A stretch of DNA of 45,890 nt from NCBI GenBank assembly GCA_002393945.1, contig DGSO01000004.1, positions 1 through 45,890 on the forward strand. The letters are read 5' to 3'. This document shows, in pieces, positions 5,293 to 14,175 of this stretch. Under the pieces are notes generated by a model, which was given only the letters and a program-made list of their open reading frames with translations, made no database searches and was not told the origin of the DNA. A program made the translations under genes and the position numbers. This stretch comes from Bacteroidales bacterium UBA4360. Its GTDB lineage: Bacteria; Bacteroidota; Bacteroidia; Bacteroidales; UBA932. Each line of letters begins with the position of its first letter. Within the stretch, counting starts at the first letter, position 1.

Positions 5293-8282
5293 TAAAAGGT
5301 GAAGTATTCCAGTCTCTGCATTGCCTGAGGAGGAACGTCTCCGGCTTCCTTTGGCAGAATCATCACGCGGGCGGTACTCTTGTACTGGCCCACGTTCACG
5401 GCCTTTTTCATGTAAGACTGGATGTTGTCCAGTTCCATCTGTTTGATGTCGGACATGGTCTTGGCTTCCCTCGAACATTGGTCAAGTGCGGCCTTGCCGT
5501 TTTTGACGTACTTGCCAAAGTAGGACATGTCTTCCAGGGTGGTGAGGTTGGCAAGGCCGATAGTTGCGCCAGGAAGGCCAATAAGTGCGATCTTCGCATT
5601 GTTCTGGATGGCCTTGCAGCCTTCCATGAACGTGGTGATGACTTTCTGGATGTCCGTGGTGCTCAGGCGGTTCCCGGATTTGTCGACGAAGGTTACTATC
5701 TTGTACTGCGCTCCGTCCTGTGCCTCCACCCAGGTTTCCTTCACGCTGTAGTCTGCTGCCATATAGCCCTTTATCTCCTGTGTCTGACTCCAGATGGTGG
5801 TGACGTCGTTAAGGAACATGTCGATGGCTTCGTTGCGGCTCTTGCGTTCGAGGTCCCAGACAACCGGTTCAGCTTCTTTCTTGCCCTTTTTGGCTTTGGC
5901 CTTGGTGGCCTTGCCCGAAGATGCGCCAAAGGCAGGGGTTACCTCCGTGGCTGTAGAAGCAGGTGCGGCTGTTTGCGCGGGAGCCTGTGGCAGTGCCATC
6001 TGCGGCGCCGGCTCCTTGCTCACGGTCATGTCATACAGCACGTACTGGCCGCTGCGGGTTTCGCCGCACTGCAGCCAGAACATTAGCTGCCTGCATTTGT
6101 TGATGGGAACCGTAAACGTGGAAGGCGCCATCTTGTTGGTGAGGACGAACTCTCCGACCTTGCGCATATCGGCAAAGACGTAGAGCGTGGTGGGGTTGTT
6201 CGGATCCAGTTTCTTGCCGAAGATGTCCGTGTCTACAAACTCGCTCTTGTTGGCTACGGTGAAGGTGAGGGACTCATACTCGCCGAAGGGGTTGAATGCC
6301 ACCACGGCGCTCTGGTGCCCCTTGTCTACGAGGTTAAGGGCGGAATAACCGGCGGCCAGGGCTCCTGCAAGGCCTGCTCCTGCCGATACTCCCGTCGCCG
6401 CGGCCACGTTGCTTGCGCTCATGGCACTTCCGGCTCCAACTGCGAAGAGGAAGATAGCCTCGTTGAGGGTGATGTCCTCGAAGGCCAGTGCCGGAGGTAC
6501 GTTAGTCTCCAGCATGACGCCCTTGTAAATCTGGCTTCCGTCCTTCATGTCGAAGCGCTCCTTCATTGAACTGCCGTTCTTGAAGCAATCGTTGAAGTCG
6601 AAGTTGGTAAGGCTTGAAAGATACCTTCCCACATAGTGGAAGTACGGCTGCCCGCAAAGGTCGATGAGATCTGCCGTCTCCGTGATTTCCGGCTTGCGGT
6701 GATAGAAGAAGGGCTCGGTGTCCTGCGGCTCTCCGCGGAAGACCATAACGTCACCTACGCCGATGTACGTCTGCTTGTCCTGGCCGGTGCCGGGCTTTGC
6801 GAACTTGAGCCTGCGGCATTTGTAGATAGGTACGGTGAACTTCTGGTTTGGCCACAGGCAGTGGACCTGGGTGTCAAGGACCAGGGCGTCGTCGGCATAC
6901 ACCAGGAGGCGGTCCTCTCCTAGCACGCGGTGTTTGGAAAGCGTTCCCACCGTAAATGCCAGCCAGTCGAATTCTCCGGCAAGGTCAAACTCCACGTACG
7001 AGTTGATGTTCCCGTTCATGAAAGAATCGCCGGTTGTGAGGATGAAGCCCTCGTCAAACTGCTCACCGCCCATGGAGAAATGATAGTAGGACGATGCTCC
7101 GTTGAAGTAAATATCCTTGAAACTGGCCTTTCCACGCACCGAATAGGGCTCCAGGCTGGAGCACAGGCGGGTGGCATCCTTGAATTTGGAAATCTTTTCC
7201 TTAGCGGTATTGGCAATGCCGGGTGCAGGGATGCCGGCATACCCGCTCTTGTAGGCGTAGATATCCACCACGCCGAAGTCCAGGCCGCCCAGGAAGTCGC
7301 TCTGTTCCAGCTCTCCGCTGTGCATGGAAACCACGTTCGCGCCCTTGACGTCCAGGACCACCTGCTCCACCAGGTCTTCCTGCGTGATGAGCTTCTCGTA
7401 GATGATGCGCCCGTCGGCCTTTACGGTGAACCAGCCCTTGGCATTGCTGCTGTTGGCATCTTTCGGGCCGATCAGGAACGAAATCTTGTCATACTTTTTC
7501 TGTAGCCAGAAGTAGGCGAAACCCTGGCTTATGCCTTTGCCGAGTTCCTGTGAACCGGAGAAAATGAAGCCTGAGTTGTAGTCTATGCGGTTCATCCGGA
7601 CTGATTCCTGTTTTCCAACCCCCTGCCATTCGTGCTTGACGGTGACAGGCACGGACCAGCCGCGATGGCACAGGAAATGAGGCTTGATGTCATCCACAAG
7701 GTTCACCTTGTCCTTTTTAATGACGCTGGCAAGAGGATTGGGTGCAGGCGTGGGCGTCTGGCCTTTTTTCCATAGTTTGACCTCTGCAAATCCGATGGTG
7801 TAAAGGCCTTTGAGGTGGTCGAACCGGAGTTCGTCCACACCGCTGATATCAAGCACAACTTCCCTTGGAGCATGCCAGTCCCTGATTACCTCATCAAAGA
7901 TGCGTCTGCCGTCAGCCCTTACGGTGACAATGTGAGTGCCGTCGTCATCAGCGCTAAAGCGGGGCTCATTATCGGTCCCCGACCATCCGCCACCTCTTGC
8001 ATAGCCTACCACGAAACTGATTTTCTCGTATTCTCCCTTCAGGGAAAAGACGGCATAAGCCCATTCCTCGGCCTGGGTGTAAAGGACTCCGTTCCCCAGC
8101 TTGAATCCATTGGTGTACTTATATCCGGCAAGGCCAAAATATGGCTCATTGCCACGAACACCGGGATAAGTGGGATCGTATTTGCGCTTTTCAATTGGCT
8201 CGTAATTCTTGGAAAGATATACCTGAGCCCCTGCGCTGAGAGCGCAGAACAGCATTAGCGCAGAGAGGATGAACTTTTTCAT
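5292..8282 (-). CDS. large secreted protein with four NPCBM-like repeats
   Basis: About 996 residues with a signal peptide (MKKFILSALMLFCALSAGAQ). Four related beta modules can be aligned at about 80-174, 255-348, 430-518 and 660-755. Each shows an F.l...YD.isF.vG segment, a t.V.ADgr.i strand and a v.ldv.g stretch, the layout of NPCBM-type carbohydrate-binding modules. Residues about 605-650 carry an Ala/Gly-rich hydrophobic insert in the fourth module, and 760-805 a Pro/Ala/Lys linker. The C-terminal about 190 residues are an unrecognised domain. A -7 box (8307-8314) sits just upstream of the ATG at 8282, ruling out a GTG at 8303. It is probably periplasmic or surface exposed and binds glycan or peptidoglycan; enzyme activity is not evident. 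Confidence 0.75.
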   Translation of the reverse strand: MKKFILSALMLFCALSAGAQVYLSKNYEPIEKRKYDPTYPGVRGNEPYFGLAGYKYTNGFKLGNGVLYTQAEEWAYAVFSLKGEYEKISFVVGYARGGGWSGTDNEPRFSADDDGTHIVTVRADGRRIFDEVIRDWHAPREVVLDISGVDELRFDHLKGLYTIGFAEVKLWKKGQTPTPAPNPLASVIKKDKVNLVDDIKPHFLCHRGWSVPVTVKHEWQGVGKQESVRMNRIDYNSGFIFSGSQELGKGISQGFAYFWLQKKYDKISFLIGPKDANSSNAKGWFTVKADGRIIYEKLITQEDLVEQVVLDVKGANVVSMHSGELEQSDFLGGLDFGVVDIYAYKSGYAGIPAPGIANTAKEKISKFKDATRLCSSLEPYSVRGKASFKDIYFNGASSYYHFSMGGEQFDEGFILTTGDSFMNGNINSYVEFDLAGEFDWLAFTVGTLSKHRVLGEDRLLVYADDALVLDTQVHCLWPNQKFTVPIYKCRRLKFAKPGTGQDKQTYIGVGDVMVFRGEPQDTEPFFYHRKPEITETADLIDLCGQPYFHYVGRYLSSLTNFDFNDCFKNGSSMKERFDMKDGSQIYKGVMLETNVPPALAFEDITLNEAIFLFAVGAGSAMSASNVAAATGVSAGAGLAGALAAGYSALNLVDKGHQSAVVAFNPFGEYESLTFTVANKSEFVDTDIFGKKLDPNNPTTLYVFADMRKVGEFVLTNKMAPSTFTVPINKCRQLMFWLQCGETRSGQYVLYDMTVSKEPAPQMALPQAPAQTAAPASTATEVTPAFGASSGKATKAKAKKGKKEAEPVVWDLERKSRNEAIDMFLNDVTTIWSQTQEIKGYMAADYSVKETWVEAQDGAQYKIVTFVDKSGNRLSTTDIQKVITTFMEGCKAIQNNAKIALIGLPGATIGLANLTTLEDMSYFGKYVKNGKAALDQCSREAKTMSDIKQMELDNIQSYMKKAVNVGQYKSTARVMILPKEAGDVPPQAMQRLEYFTF

Positions 8283-8306
8283 AGGCAAAGCAGTTGTCTT
8301 CACCTA

Positions 8307-8314
8307 CAAAAATA
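8307..8314 (-). promoter_or_regulatory. -7 box TATTTTTG
   Basis: Matches TAnnTTTG on the minus strand, 24 bases upstream of the ATG at 8282 of the NPCBM-repeat gene. It would give a leader of under 25 nt and lies in the 64-bp gap after the amidase gene. Confidence 0.55.
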
Positions 8315-8346
8315 ATAAAAATCAATGAATTACAATACTGTGGCCG

Positions 8347-11277
8347 TTATAATAGCTCAAGAGTGTGTTTCAGCAGTCCGGGGAGGTCTGAGGAGGTCTC
8401 CAGCGGGAATCCGAAGGAAGCGCATTTGTAACCCTTGCCCACGAATAGCACTGCCGCGCCGATGTTGGTGCCGTCATAATGCATCAGGTATTTGCTGCCC
8501 GGGGCCGATGCGAATGCCGGCGAGATGGGAAGCATCACCGATGCGGCGCCGTCTGCGGGGGCGATGCCGTCAGGATTCTCCACCCTGTAGACGGAAGGGG
8601 AGTAGTCCCGGTTGTAGGTGACTTCGGGAAGGCCGGTGCCGAAGGATGGCAGCACCCTTCCGCTGCGGTCTCCGAAATTGGTCACGGAAGTGTAGCCCAG
8701 GAACTCTTTCACGAAGCGGCGTGTGCTTTCCGGGGCTTTTGGAACACCCTGATAAACGGCATCCCATGCATCGGTGGCAATATATGATCCGGAGATGACG
8801 ATGTTTCCTCCGCCGGTGGTGAACTGCTGGATGGCCTGCATGAGCCCCTCCGTGAATACCTGATACCTGTCCGGAACGGCGCCGCGGCCGTCGCGCACGG
8901 TGACCTGCTTGCCGCAGATGATATCGGCGGCAAATGCGCTGCGGGAGCCGTCCCAGGCCTCTGCAGAGGTGGATTCAAAGGCATAACCGGCATCCAGAAG
9001 CGCTTTCCCGTGCTGTGACACGAAGTCAAAGGTATTGCCTGCCACGATGGTTCCGGCATGGTCCAGATAGGAACCGCCATGGCCGGGATCGTCGTCGGAA
9101 TTCCAGGCCGATTCCCTCCTGAACTGGTTCACTTCCCCTGCAAAGAGGATGTCACGTCCCCACGGAACTCCGCTGTCAAGGCTGTGCATGAAGCCGGCAT
9201 ACTGGGGCTGGTCGAATGATGCAGGGGCACTTACGCGCGTGAAGTTGTTCACGACGACTACTTTGCGGGGAGAGCCCCCCGGAGTGCCTACGCTGAGGAT
9301 TTCGGACGGGAAGCTGAGGCCGCCTTTATTGAATGCGACAACCTTGAACGAGTATACGTGTCCGGATTCTACGGGAAGCCGGAAGGCCGTTTCTGAACAT
9401 TCCACGCCGCCATCGAAGGCGCCGTCGTCTATTCTGGTATATACCCTGTAGCCGGTGGGGGCGGCAGTTGTCTCAAGAGTATCTTCGGTGGCCTCCCAGG
9501 ACAGTACCGCGGAAGTGCCGTCCAGCGATGCGCTGAATGCATGGACGGGCAAAGGCTGCACTGCATACCTGCATCCGTAGCGGGCGCTCAGGAACTTGAG
9601 TATTCCCTTGTACACGGCCCTTGAGAGGTCGAATCGGAACTGGGGATCCAGGCCGTGGCGCATGTCGGCAAAGTTCTGGTGGGAAAGGATTTCCAGAAGG
9701 AGGCCGGGAACGCCGGTGGTGCGGGATTCGCTGTAGGAGCGGTCCCAGGTCTGGCGGCGGGTCCAGTTGGGGTCGTGCAGGGCGCGCATGTCGTTCACAA
9801 CCTGGCTCTGCACGAAGTCTGTGTACAGGCGGGCGGCCATGCGGTCGGAGCCGTCGGCATAGGTTACGCCTTCTTCGCTTCTGTACGTGTATATCGCAAG
9901 CGTACCGACGATGGTGCTGTCCGGGGTGAGGCCGGCATCGGAATGGAAGGCGAGGGAACAGTCGAAGGGTATTCCCCGTTCCATGAGGTCTTTAACCCAC
10001 CTGCCGCGGCCTGCGAAGTCCTTGGTATAGTCGTCGCTCCAGTCGTCGAAAAGGGTGAGCGGAGTGCCACCGTACTGCATGCTGGAGAGCGCTCCTTCAA
10101 TGTATGCGGGCATCCCCGAAATGCCTGCCCCGCGGTCTGCCTTGCCCATTCCGCCGCCAAAGCGGACAGCGTCGGCAGTGACCACGCCGGACCCTGAACT
10201 CTGATTCGTAAGGCGCACTTTCCCGGTGTCGTCAAAGGAATATGTGCCGATGTATATCCACGTCCCGCCGCCCATTTTCTGGTTCACGCGGACCGTTGTC
10301 TCGCCGGCGAGATGCGTGACGGTATAACGCGCTTCGTCCGTGCTCTCGGGAAGGGTCTTGTAAGATACGTACACGGCGTACTCTCCGGGAGAGGGGAGGT
10401 CTGCCGACCAGATGGCCTCTGCCTTGCCACGGCCATTCTTGATGCCGACGACAGGAGCCTTGCGGGCGGTTCCCATTGAGAAGGGATTGTCGTGGTCTTC
10501 ATAGGCGGCCTTGGCATCGGCAAATCCCTGTCCTGCGTCGCTCCAGGGGCCTCTTTCCGAGTAGTGTCCCTTCCGTCTGATGAGCCCCCTGCGCTCTCCT
10601 TCGAAGGCCGGGTCGTTGTCGCAGACCACTTCATTTACCTGCACGTCCCTTTCCCTTGGAGTCATTGTAACCGCTCCGGCATTCTCCAGCATGGGAATGA
10701 GGAAAGGCAGGACGTAGCTCTGCGTGTAAAGGTCTTCTGCAGTGGAGTGCGTTGCCGAGCGCTGGAAAATCCATCGGCCGGTCTTTGAATTATAGTAAAG
10801 CCCGTGGCTCTGCCAAAGGGCGATGTGCCTTCCCGAAAGGCCCAGCGGCCAGTTGTCCCATCCGCGTACGAGCGGGATATTTTTCCTGGGCTCTGTCCGG
10901 AACTTGTTGTCCACAGGCTTTCCGTCGTAGCTGAGCTCCGGCATGGCAAGGTCTCCCAGAGCCACTCTCCCTGTCATCATGATGCCGGCCTTGTATCCCT
11001 TCAAGGCATCCTTCGAGAGGTTCTGGAAGGTGTTTCTGAACCATTTGTCGTCTCCCGGGCGCCAGGGATAATCTCCCAGTTCGCGGGAGAAATAGAAGTC
11101 GAGGGTCTTTCCAAGCCGCATCACCTTCTCCAGCGAGAACTTGACCTGTACACCCGTCCTCTCCTGAAGCAGTACCTGGATGGAGTCGACGGCAGGCTTA
11201 AAGTCCTTGGGCATGGGTTTCTGGGCCCATGCAATCATGCCTGTGAACAGGAGGATCAGGGTAAGAGTCCTTTTCAT
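8347..11277 (-). CDS. zinc amidase-like protein with golvesin-type insert and FN3 domain ('xanthan lyase' family)
   Basis: A 976-residue secreted protein with a signal peptide ending near AWAQ. It has the features of an N-acetylmuramoyl-L-alanine amidase (Amidase_3) core split by another domain. H158 (WQSHG) and E181 (STAED) come before the insert; H445 (AFHSDAG) and E529 (LLLEILSH) come after it, matching three zinc ligands and a catalytic glutamate. The insert (about 240-375) is a golvesin C-terminal-like beta domain. A fibronectin type III domain spans about 576-662, and the last 300 residues resemble a flavodoxin- or glutamine-amidotransferase-like tail. Databases often name such proteins xanthan lyase, but the motifs favour peptidoglycan or peptide-bond hydrolysis. 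It overlaps the VanZ-like gene by 4 bp. Confidence 0.8.
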   Translation of the reverse strand: MKRTLTLILLFTGMIAWAQKPMPKDFKPAVDSIQVLLQERTGVQVKFSLEKVMRLGKTLDFYFSRELGDYPWRPGDDKWFRNTFQNLSKDALKGYKAGIMMTGRVALGDLAMPELSYDGKPVDNKFRTEPRKNIPLVRGWDNWPLGLSGRHIALWQSHGLYYNSKTGRWIFQRSATHSTAEDLYTQSYVLPFLIPMLENAGAVTMTPRERDVQVNEVVCDNDPAFEGERRGLIRRKGHYSERGPWSDAGQGFADAKAAYEDHDNPFSMGTARKAPVVGIKNGRGKAEAIWSADLPSPGEYAVYVSYKTLPESTDEARYTVTHLAGETTVRVNQKMGGGTWIYIGTYSFDDTGKVRLTNQSSGSGVVTADAVRFGGGMGKADRGAGISGMPAYIEGALSSMQYGGTPLTLFDDWSDDYTKDFAGRGRWVKDLMERGIPFDCSLAFHSDAGLTPDSTIVGTLAIYTYRSEEGVTYADGSDRMAARLYTDFVQSQVVNDMRALHDPNWTRRQTWDRSYSESRTTGVPGLLLEILSHQNFADMRHGLDPQFRFDLSRAVYKGILKFLSARYGCRYAVQPLPVHAFSASLDGTSAVLSWEATEDTLETTAAPTGYRVYTRIDDGAFDGGVECSETAFRLPVESGHVYSFKVVAFNKGGLSFPSEILSVGTPGGSPRKVVVVNNFTRVSAPASFDQPQYAGFMHSLDSGVPWGRDILFAGEVNQFRRESAWNSDDDPGHGGSYLDHAGTIVAGNTFDFVSQHGKALLDAGYAFESTSAEAWDGSRSAFAADIICGKQVTVRDGRGAVPDRYQVFTEGLMQAIQQFTTGGGNIVISGSYIATDAWDAVYQGVPKAPESTRRFVKEFLGYTSVTNFGDRSGRVLPSFGTGLPEVTYNRDYSPSVYRVENPDGIAPADGAASVMLPISPAFASAPGSKYLMHYDGTNIGAAVLFVGKGYKCASFGFPLETSSDLPGLLKHTLELL

Positions 11278-11675
11278 GCAGAAAGCTTTTTTAGGTCAAG
11301 CCATGTGGCAATAAGCGTACTGGAAAGAAGGGCGAGGAAATCGGCAATGAAATCCGTGGGGTCTCCGCTGCGGTATTTGGTAAGATAGGCCTGTCCCACT
11401 TCCGTCCCCGCCGCTAAGAGGCACCCTACGGCGAAAGTGACCATGGCGAAGATGATGACGCTCTTTCTGGTTTCCGTGAACTTGTCATAGGCCAGGAAGG
11501 CGAGTATGGGGAAAGGAAAGAACATGGCAAAGTGCACGACCTTGTCTGTGGGAATACCCAGGAAGGTATTGCTCACAGAGGGGAGGCTTTGGAAATTACC
11601 GAAACACAGTACTGCAACCGTGGCGAGGTAAAGATAAAAAGCAACTTTGAACGCTATGGAGAGGCCTTTTTTCAT
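11274..11675 (-). CDS. VanZ-like membrane protein
   Basis: A 133-residue protein with four predicted membrane segments (about 8-26, 45-62, 72-92, 107-125). It shows the VanZ signature: DKVVHFAMFFPFPILAF, then a glutamate in GTEVGQ, then a short RSGDPTDFIAD loop. VanZ-family proteins sit in the inner membrane; in enterococci VanZ affects teicoplanin resistance, elsewhere the function is unknown. It overlaps both neighbours by 4 bp (ATGA), so it is made from the same message as the ABC exporter, CBM9-like protein and amidase-like protein. A cell-envelope role is therefore inferred. Confidence 0.85.
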   Translation of the reverse strand: MKKGLSIAFKVAFYLYLATVAVLCFGNFQSLPSVSNTFLGIPTDKVVHFAMFFPFPILAFLAYDKFTETRKSVIIFAMVTFAVGCLLAAGTEVGQAYLTKYRSGDPTDFIADFLALLSSTLIATWLDLKKLSA

Positions 11676-12301
11676 TTGAGGATAAGTTCGCCGAAGAATT
11701 CAGGCCGATGGAAATCCGGACCGGGGGTGCCCACCGGGTTCCAGCTCAGGAAGTGAGGATGGGCGGTGCAGTCTCCGCATTTGTAGAAGTTTGCCCGTAC
11801 CTTGTCCGGCAGGTTTTCTGAATCTATGCCGATGAGGTGCATCGGAATAATCACCACCACCCTCCAGTTGTGTATGCCTTCGCAGTCCTGTGCGCCGGTG
11901 ACTTCCGCGATGCGGAGTATCTCCTGCATTTCATCGGCAGGCCTTGTTACGCGGCCGTTCCTGGAAGAGCCTTCCGCGGCGAGAACCTTGCCCAGAGGGT
12001 TGATTTCGAAGTTGTAGTAGACGCTGCCGTCCGGATCTTCGACGAAGAATTCCACGCAGCTGTCTTCCCACTGGCGGCCGTTGTCTTCCGTATTCTGTGC
12101 CCTGAGGTCGAGGCCGCTCACCCTGAAATCCACGACGAGGGAATCCTCAGTCCTGGCTATGCGGCCGGTACATATCGGCGCGTAGGGGAATTCGGCCGGC
12201 CAGTTGACGCAGTCGACGTCGAAACGTGCACCCTGAAGTTCGAGTGCGGAATCCAGGTCGAGGTTTTCAAAATCGGCAATGGGAACGCGGAGGGTTTTCA
12301 T
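11672..12301 (-). CDS. carbohydrate-binding family 9-like protein
   Basis: A 209-residue protein resembling CBM9/DOMON-like domains common in Bacteroidota: DSLVVDFRVSG, then WEDSCVEFFVEDPDG, YYNFEINPLG, a long WRVVVIIP strand, and a tail SWNPVGTPGPDFHRPEFFGEL typical of these stand-alone CBM9-like proteins. No signal peptide is apparent, so it may be cytoplasmic. It overlaps the ABC exporter stop (ATGA) and the VanZ start. Its ligand is not known; sugar binding is inferred from the family. Confidence 0.82.
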   Translation of the reverse strand: MKTLRVPIADFENLDLDSALELQGARFDVDCVNWPAEFPYAPICTGRIARTEDSLVVDFRVSGLDLRAQNTEDNGRQWEDSCVEFFVEDPDGSVYYNFEINPLGKVLAAEGSSRNGRVTRPADEMQEILRIAEVTGAQDCEGIHNWRVVVIIPMHLIGIDSENLPDKVRANFYKCGDCTAHPHFLSWNPVGTPGPDFHRPEFFGELILK

Positions 12302-14148
12302 AATGATTGCATCTGGTTTAGTTTGCTGTAATAGCCGCCGAGAGCGGTAAGCTGGTCATGGGTGCCTCTTTCCACTATCTTTCCGTCGTGCATGACGATT
12401 ATTTCATCGGCATTCTTGATGGTGGAGAGGCGGTGGGCGATGGCTATGGTGGTCCTTGTGCTCATGAGGTGGTCGAGGGCGTCCTGGACCAGTTTTTCGG
12501 ATTCGGTGTCCAGGGAGGCCGTGGCCTCGTCCAGGATGAGGATGGGCGGGTTCTTGAGGATGGCGCGGGCTATCGACAGGCGCTGGCGCTGGCCGCCGGA
12601 AAGCTTGGAGCCGCGGTCGCCGATGTTGGTCTGGTAGCCTTCGGGCTTTTCCATGATGAATTCGTGGGCGTTGGCAATCTTCGCCGCGGCAATGACATCC
12701 TCTTCTGTAGCGCCTTCCACTCCGAAGGCGATGTTGTTGAAGATGGTGTCATTGAAGAGGATTGGCTCCTGGTTCACGTTGCCCATGAGGCTTCTCAGTT
12801 CCTTTATGCTCATATTCCTTACGTCCGTCCCGTCAATGGTGATGCGGCCGCCGCTGACGTCCCAGAAACGGGGAATGAGATCTACCAGGGTGGATTTTCC
12901 GGCGCCGGATTCACCTACGATGGCTATCATCTTGCCGCGGGGAATCGTGAGGTCTATGTTCTTGAGGATTTCCCTTCCGCTCTCGTACGAGAAGTTGACT
13001 TCCTCGAAGCGGATGGCATCCTTGAAGCCGTCTATGGCTACGGGATTCTCCGGCTCACGGATGGGATTCTCCGCTTCCAGGATGCGGTTTATCCTCTCCA
13101 TCGAAGCAAGGCCGCGGGGTATGCTGTAAGTTGCCCTGGAGAGCTCCTTGATGGGTTCGATGACGGAATAGAGCATGACCAGGAAGAAGATGAACTGCGA
13201 TGCGTCCATGAACTTCCCGCCGAAGAAACTCTTCCCGTTGACAATCATGGAGCCGCCCACGAACAGGACTATCACTATCATCACCGTGCCCAGGAATTCG
13301 CTCACCGGATGTGCGCTCTGCTGGCGGATGCTCACGCGTGCCACCTTCTTTTTCATTTTCTCGGTGGTGGAGGAGAAGCGGCTTTCCATCTTCTTCTCTG
13401 CGTTGAAGGCCTTGACGATGCGAAGGCCGCTCAGGGTCTCTTCCATCATGGACATGATGTCCGACCACAGTGTCTGAGCCTCCATCGAGTTCCTCTTTAG
13501 CTGCTTGCCGATGGCTCCCATCGCCCATACGAAAGCGGGGACGAAGAGGATGGTGAAGAGCATCATCTCGGGGCTGACGAAGATGAGGATTCCGAAGTAG
13601 GCGATAATCAGGATGGGGTCCTTGATGAGCATCGCTATGGAAGAAGTGATGGAATGCTCGACCTCGGAGACGTCTCCGCTGAAGCGGGCTATGATGTCAC
13701 CCTTCCTTTCCTGGGAGAAAAAGCCGATGGGGAGTGCCAGTATCTTGTTGTAGATCCTGTCCCTGATGGTCTTGACGATGCCTGTGGAAATCGGCACCAT
13801 GACGGCGTTGGACCCGAAGTAGCAGAAGGTCTTGAGCGCCGTGAACAGTATCATTACCCCGCCCAGGAGGAAGAGCGTGTTGAGGGTTCCGTGCATCTGG
13901 GCGAAATGGGACACGCTGTAGTAGAAATTGTTCACTATTATGTCCTTGATGCCTACTCCGTCGGTGTTCCAGGGTATAAACTCATACACCGCACTGTCCA
14001 CCTTGAAAAGGATGTTCAAGAGCGGGATCAGTACGGCGAATGAGAAGATATTGAATACTGCCGACAGAAGGTTCAGCACTATCGAGCCGGCGAGGTATGT
14101 CTTATAGGGAGAGGCGTATTGCCTCATCATTTTAAGGAAGTCTCTCAT
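12298..14148 (-). CDS. MsbA-like ABC exporter (fused permease and ATPase)
   Basis: About 616 residues. The N-terminal half has six membrane helices of the type I ABC exporter fold. The C-terminal half has a full ATPase: Walker A GESGAGKST at about 412-420, signature LSGGQRQR, Walker B ILILDEAT and the H-loop AHRLST. It exports lipids, drugs or peptides as a homodimer; MsbA-type lipid A-core flipping is possible but not proven. A TTG at 14157 would lie within the -7 box at 14155-14162, so the ATG at 14148 is chosen. It is the first of four ATGA-coupled genes (with CBM9-like, VanZ-like and amidase-like proteins) and lies 27 bp after the ornithine carbamoyltransferase gene. Confidence 0.92.
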   Translation of the reverse strand: MRDFLKMMRQYASPYKTYLAGSIVLNLLSAVFNIFSFAVLIPLLNILFKVDSAVYEFIPWNTDGVGIKDIIVNNFYYSVSHFAQMHGTLNTLFLLGGVMILFTALKTFCYFGSNAVMVPISTGIVKTIRDRIYNKILALPIGFFSQERKGDIIARFSGDVSEVEHSITSSIAMLIKDPILIIAYFGILIFVSPEMMLFTILFVPAFVWAMGAIGKQLKRNSMEAQTLWSDIMSMMEETLSGLRIVKAFNAEKKMESRFSSTTEKMKKKVARVSIRQQSAHPVSEFLGTVMIVIVLFVGGSMIVNGKSFFGGKFMDASQFIFFLVMLYSVIEPIKELSRATYSIPRGLASMERINRILEAENPIREPENPVAIDGFKDAIRFEEVNFSYESGREILKNIDLTIPRGKMIAIVGESGAGKSTLVDLIPRFWDVSGGRITIDGTDVRNMSIKELRSLMGNVNQEPILFNDTIFNNIAFGVEGATEEDVIAAAKIANAHEFIMEKPEGYQTNIGDRGSKLSGGQRQRLSIARAILKNPPILILDEATASLDTESEKLVQDALDHLMSTRTTIAIAHRLSTIKNADEIIVMHDGKIVERGTHDQLTALGGYYSKLNQMQSL

Positions 14149-14154
14149 AAGGTA

Positions 14155-14162
14155 CAAATATA
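14155..14162 (-). promoter_or_regulatory. -7 box TATATTTG, six bases from the ABC exporter ATG
   Basis: A perfect TAnnTTTG in the gap after the OTCase gene. Only TACCTT separates it from the ATG at 14148, so the transcript should be leaderless or nearly so. Confidence 0.65.
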
Positions 14163-14175
14163 AGCAAAAAATTGC

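Noticed and set aside
5292..8303. GTG at 8303 as start of the NPCBM-repeat gene
   Set aside because: A -7 box lies at 8307-8314, so transcription would begin at about 8300, and the ATG at 8282 gives a standard signal peptide.
12358..13500. 380-codon plus-strand open frame
   Set aside because: Antisense shadow of the ABC exporter; no family motif in it.
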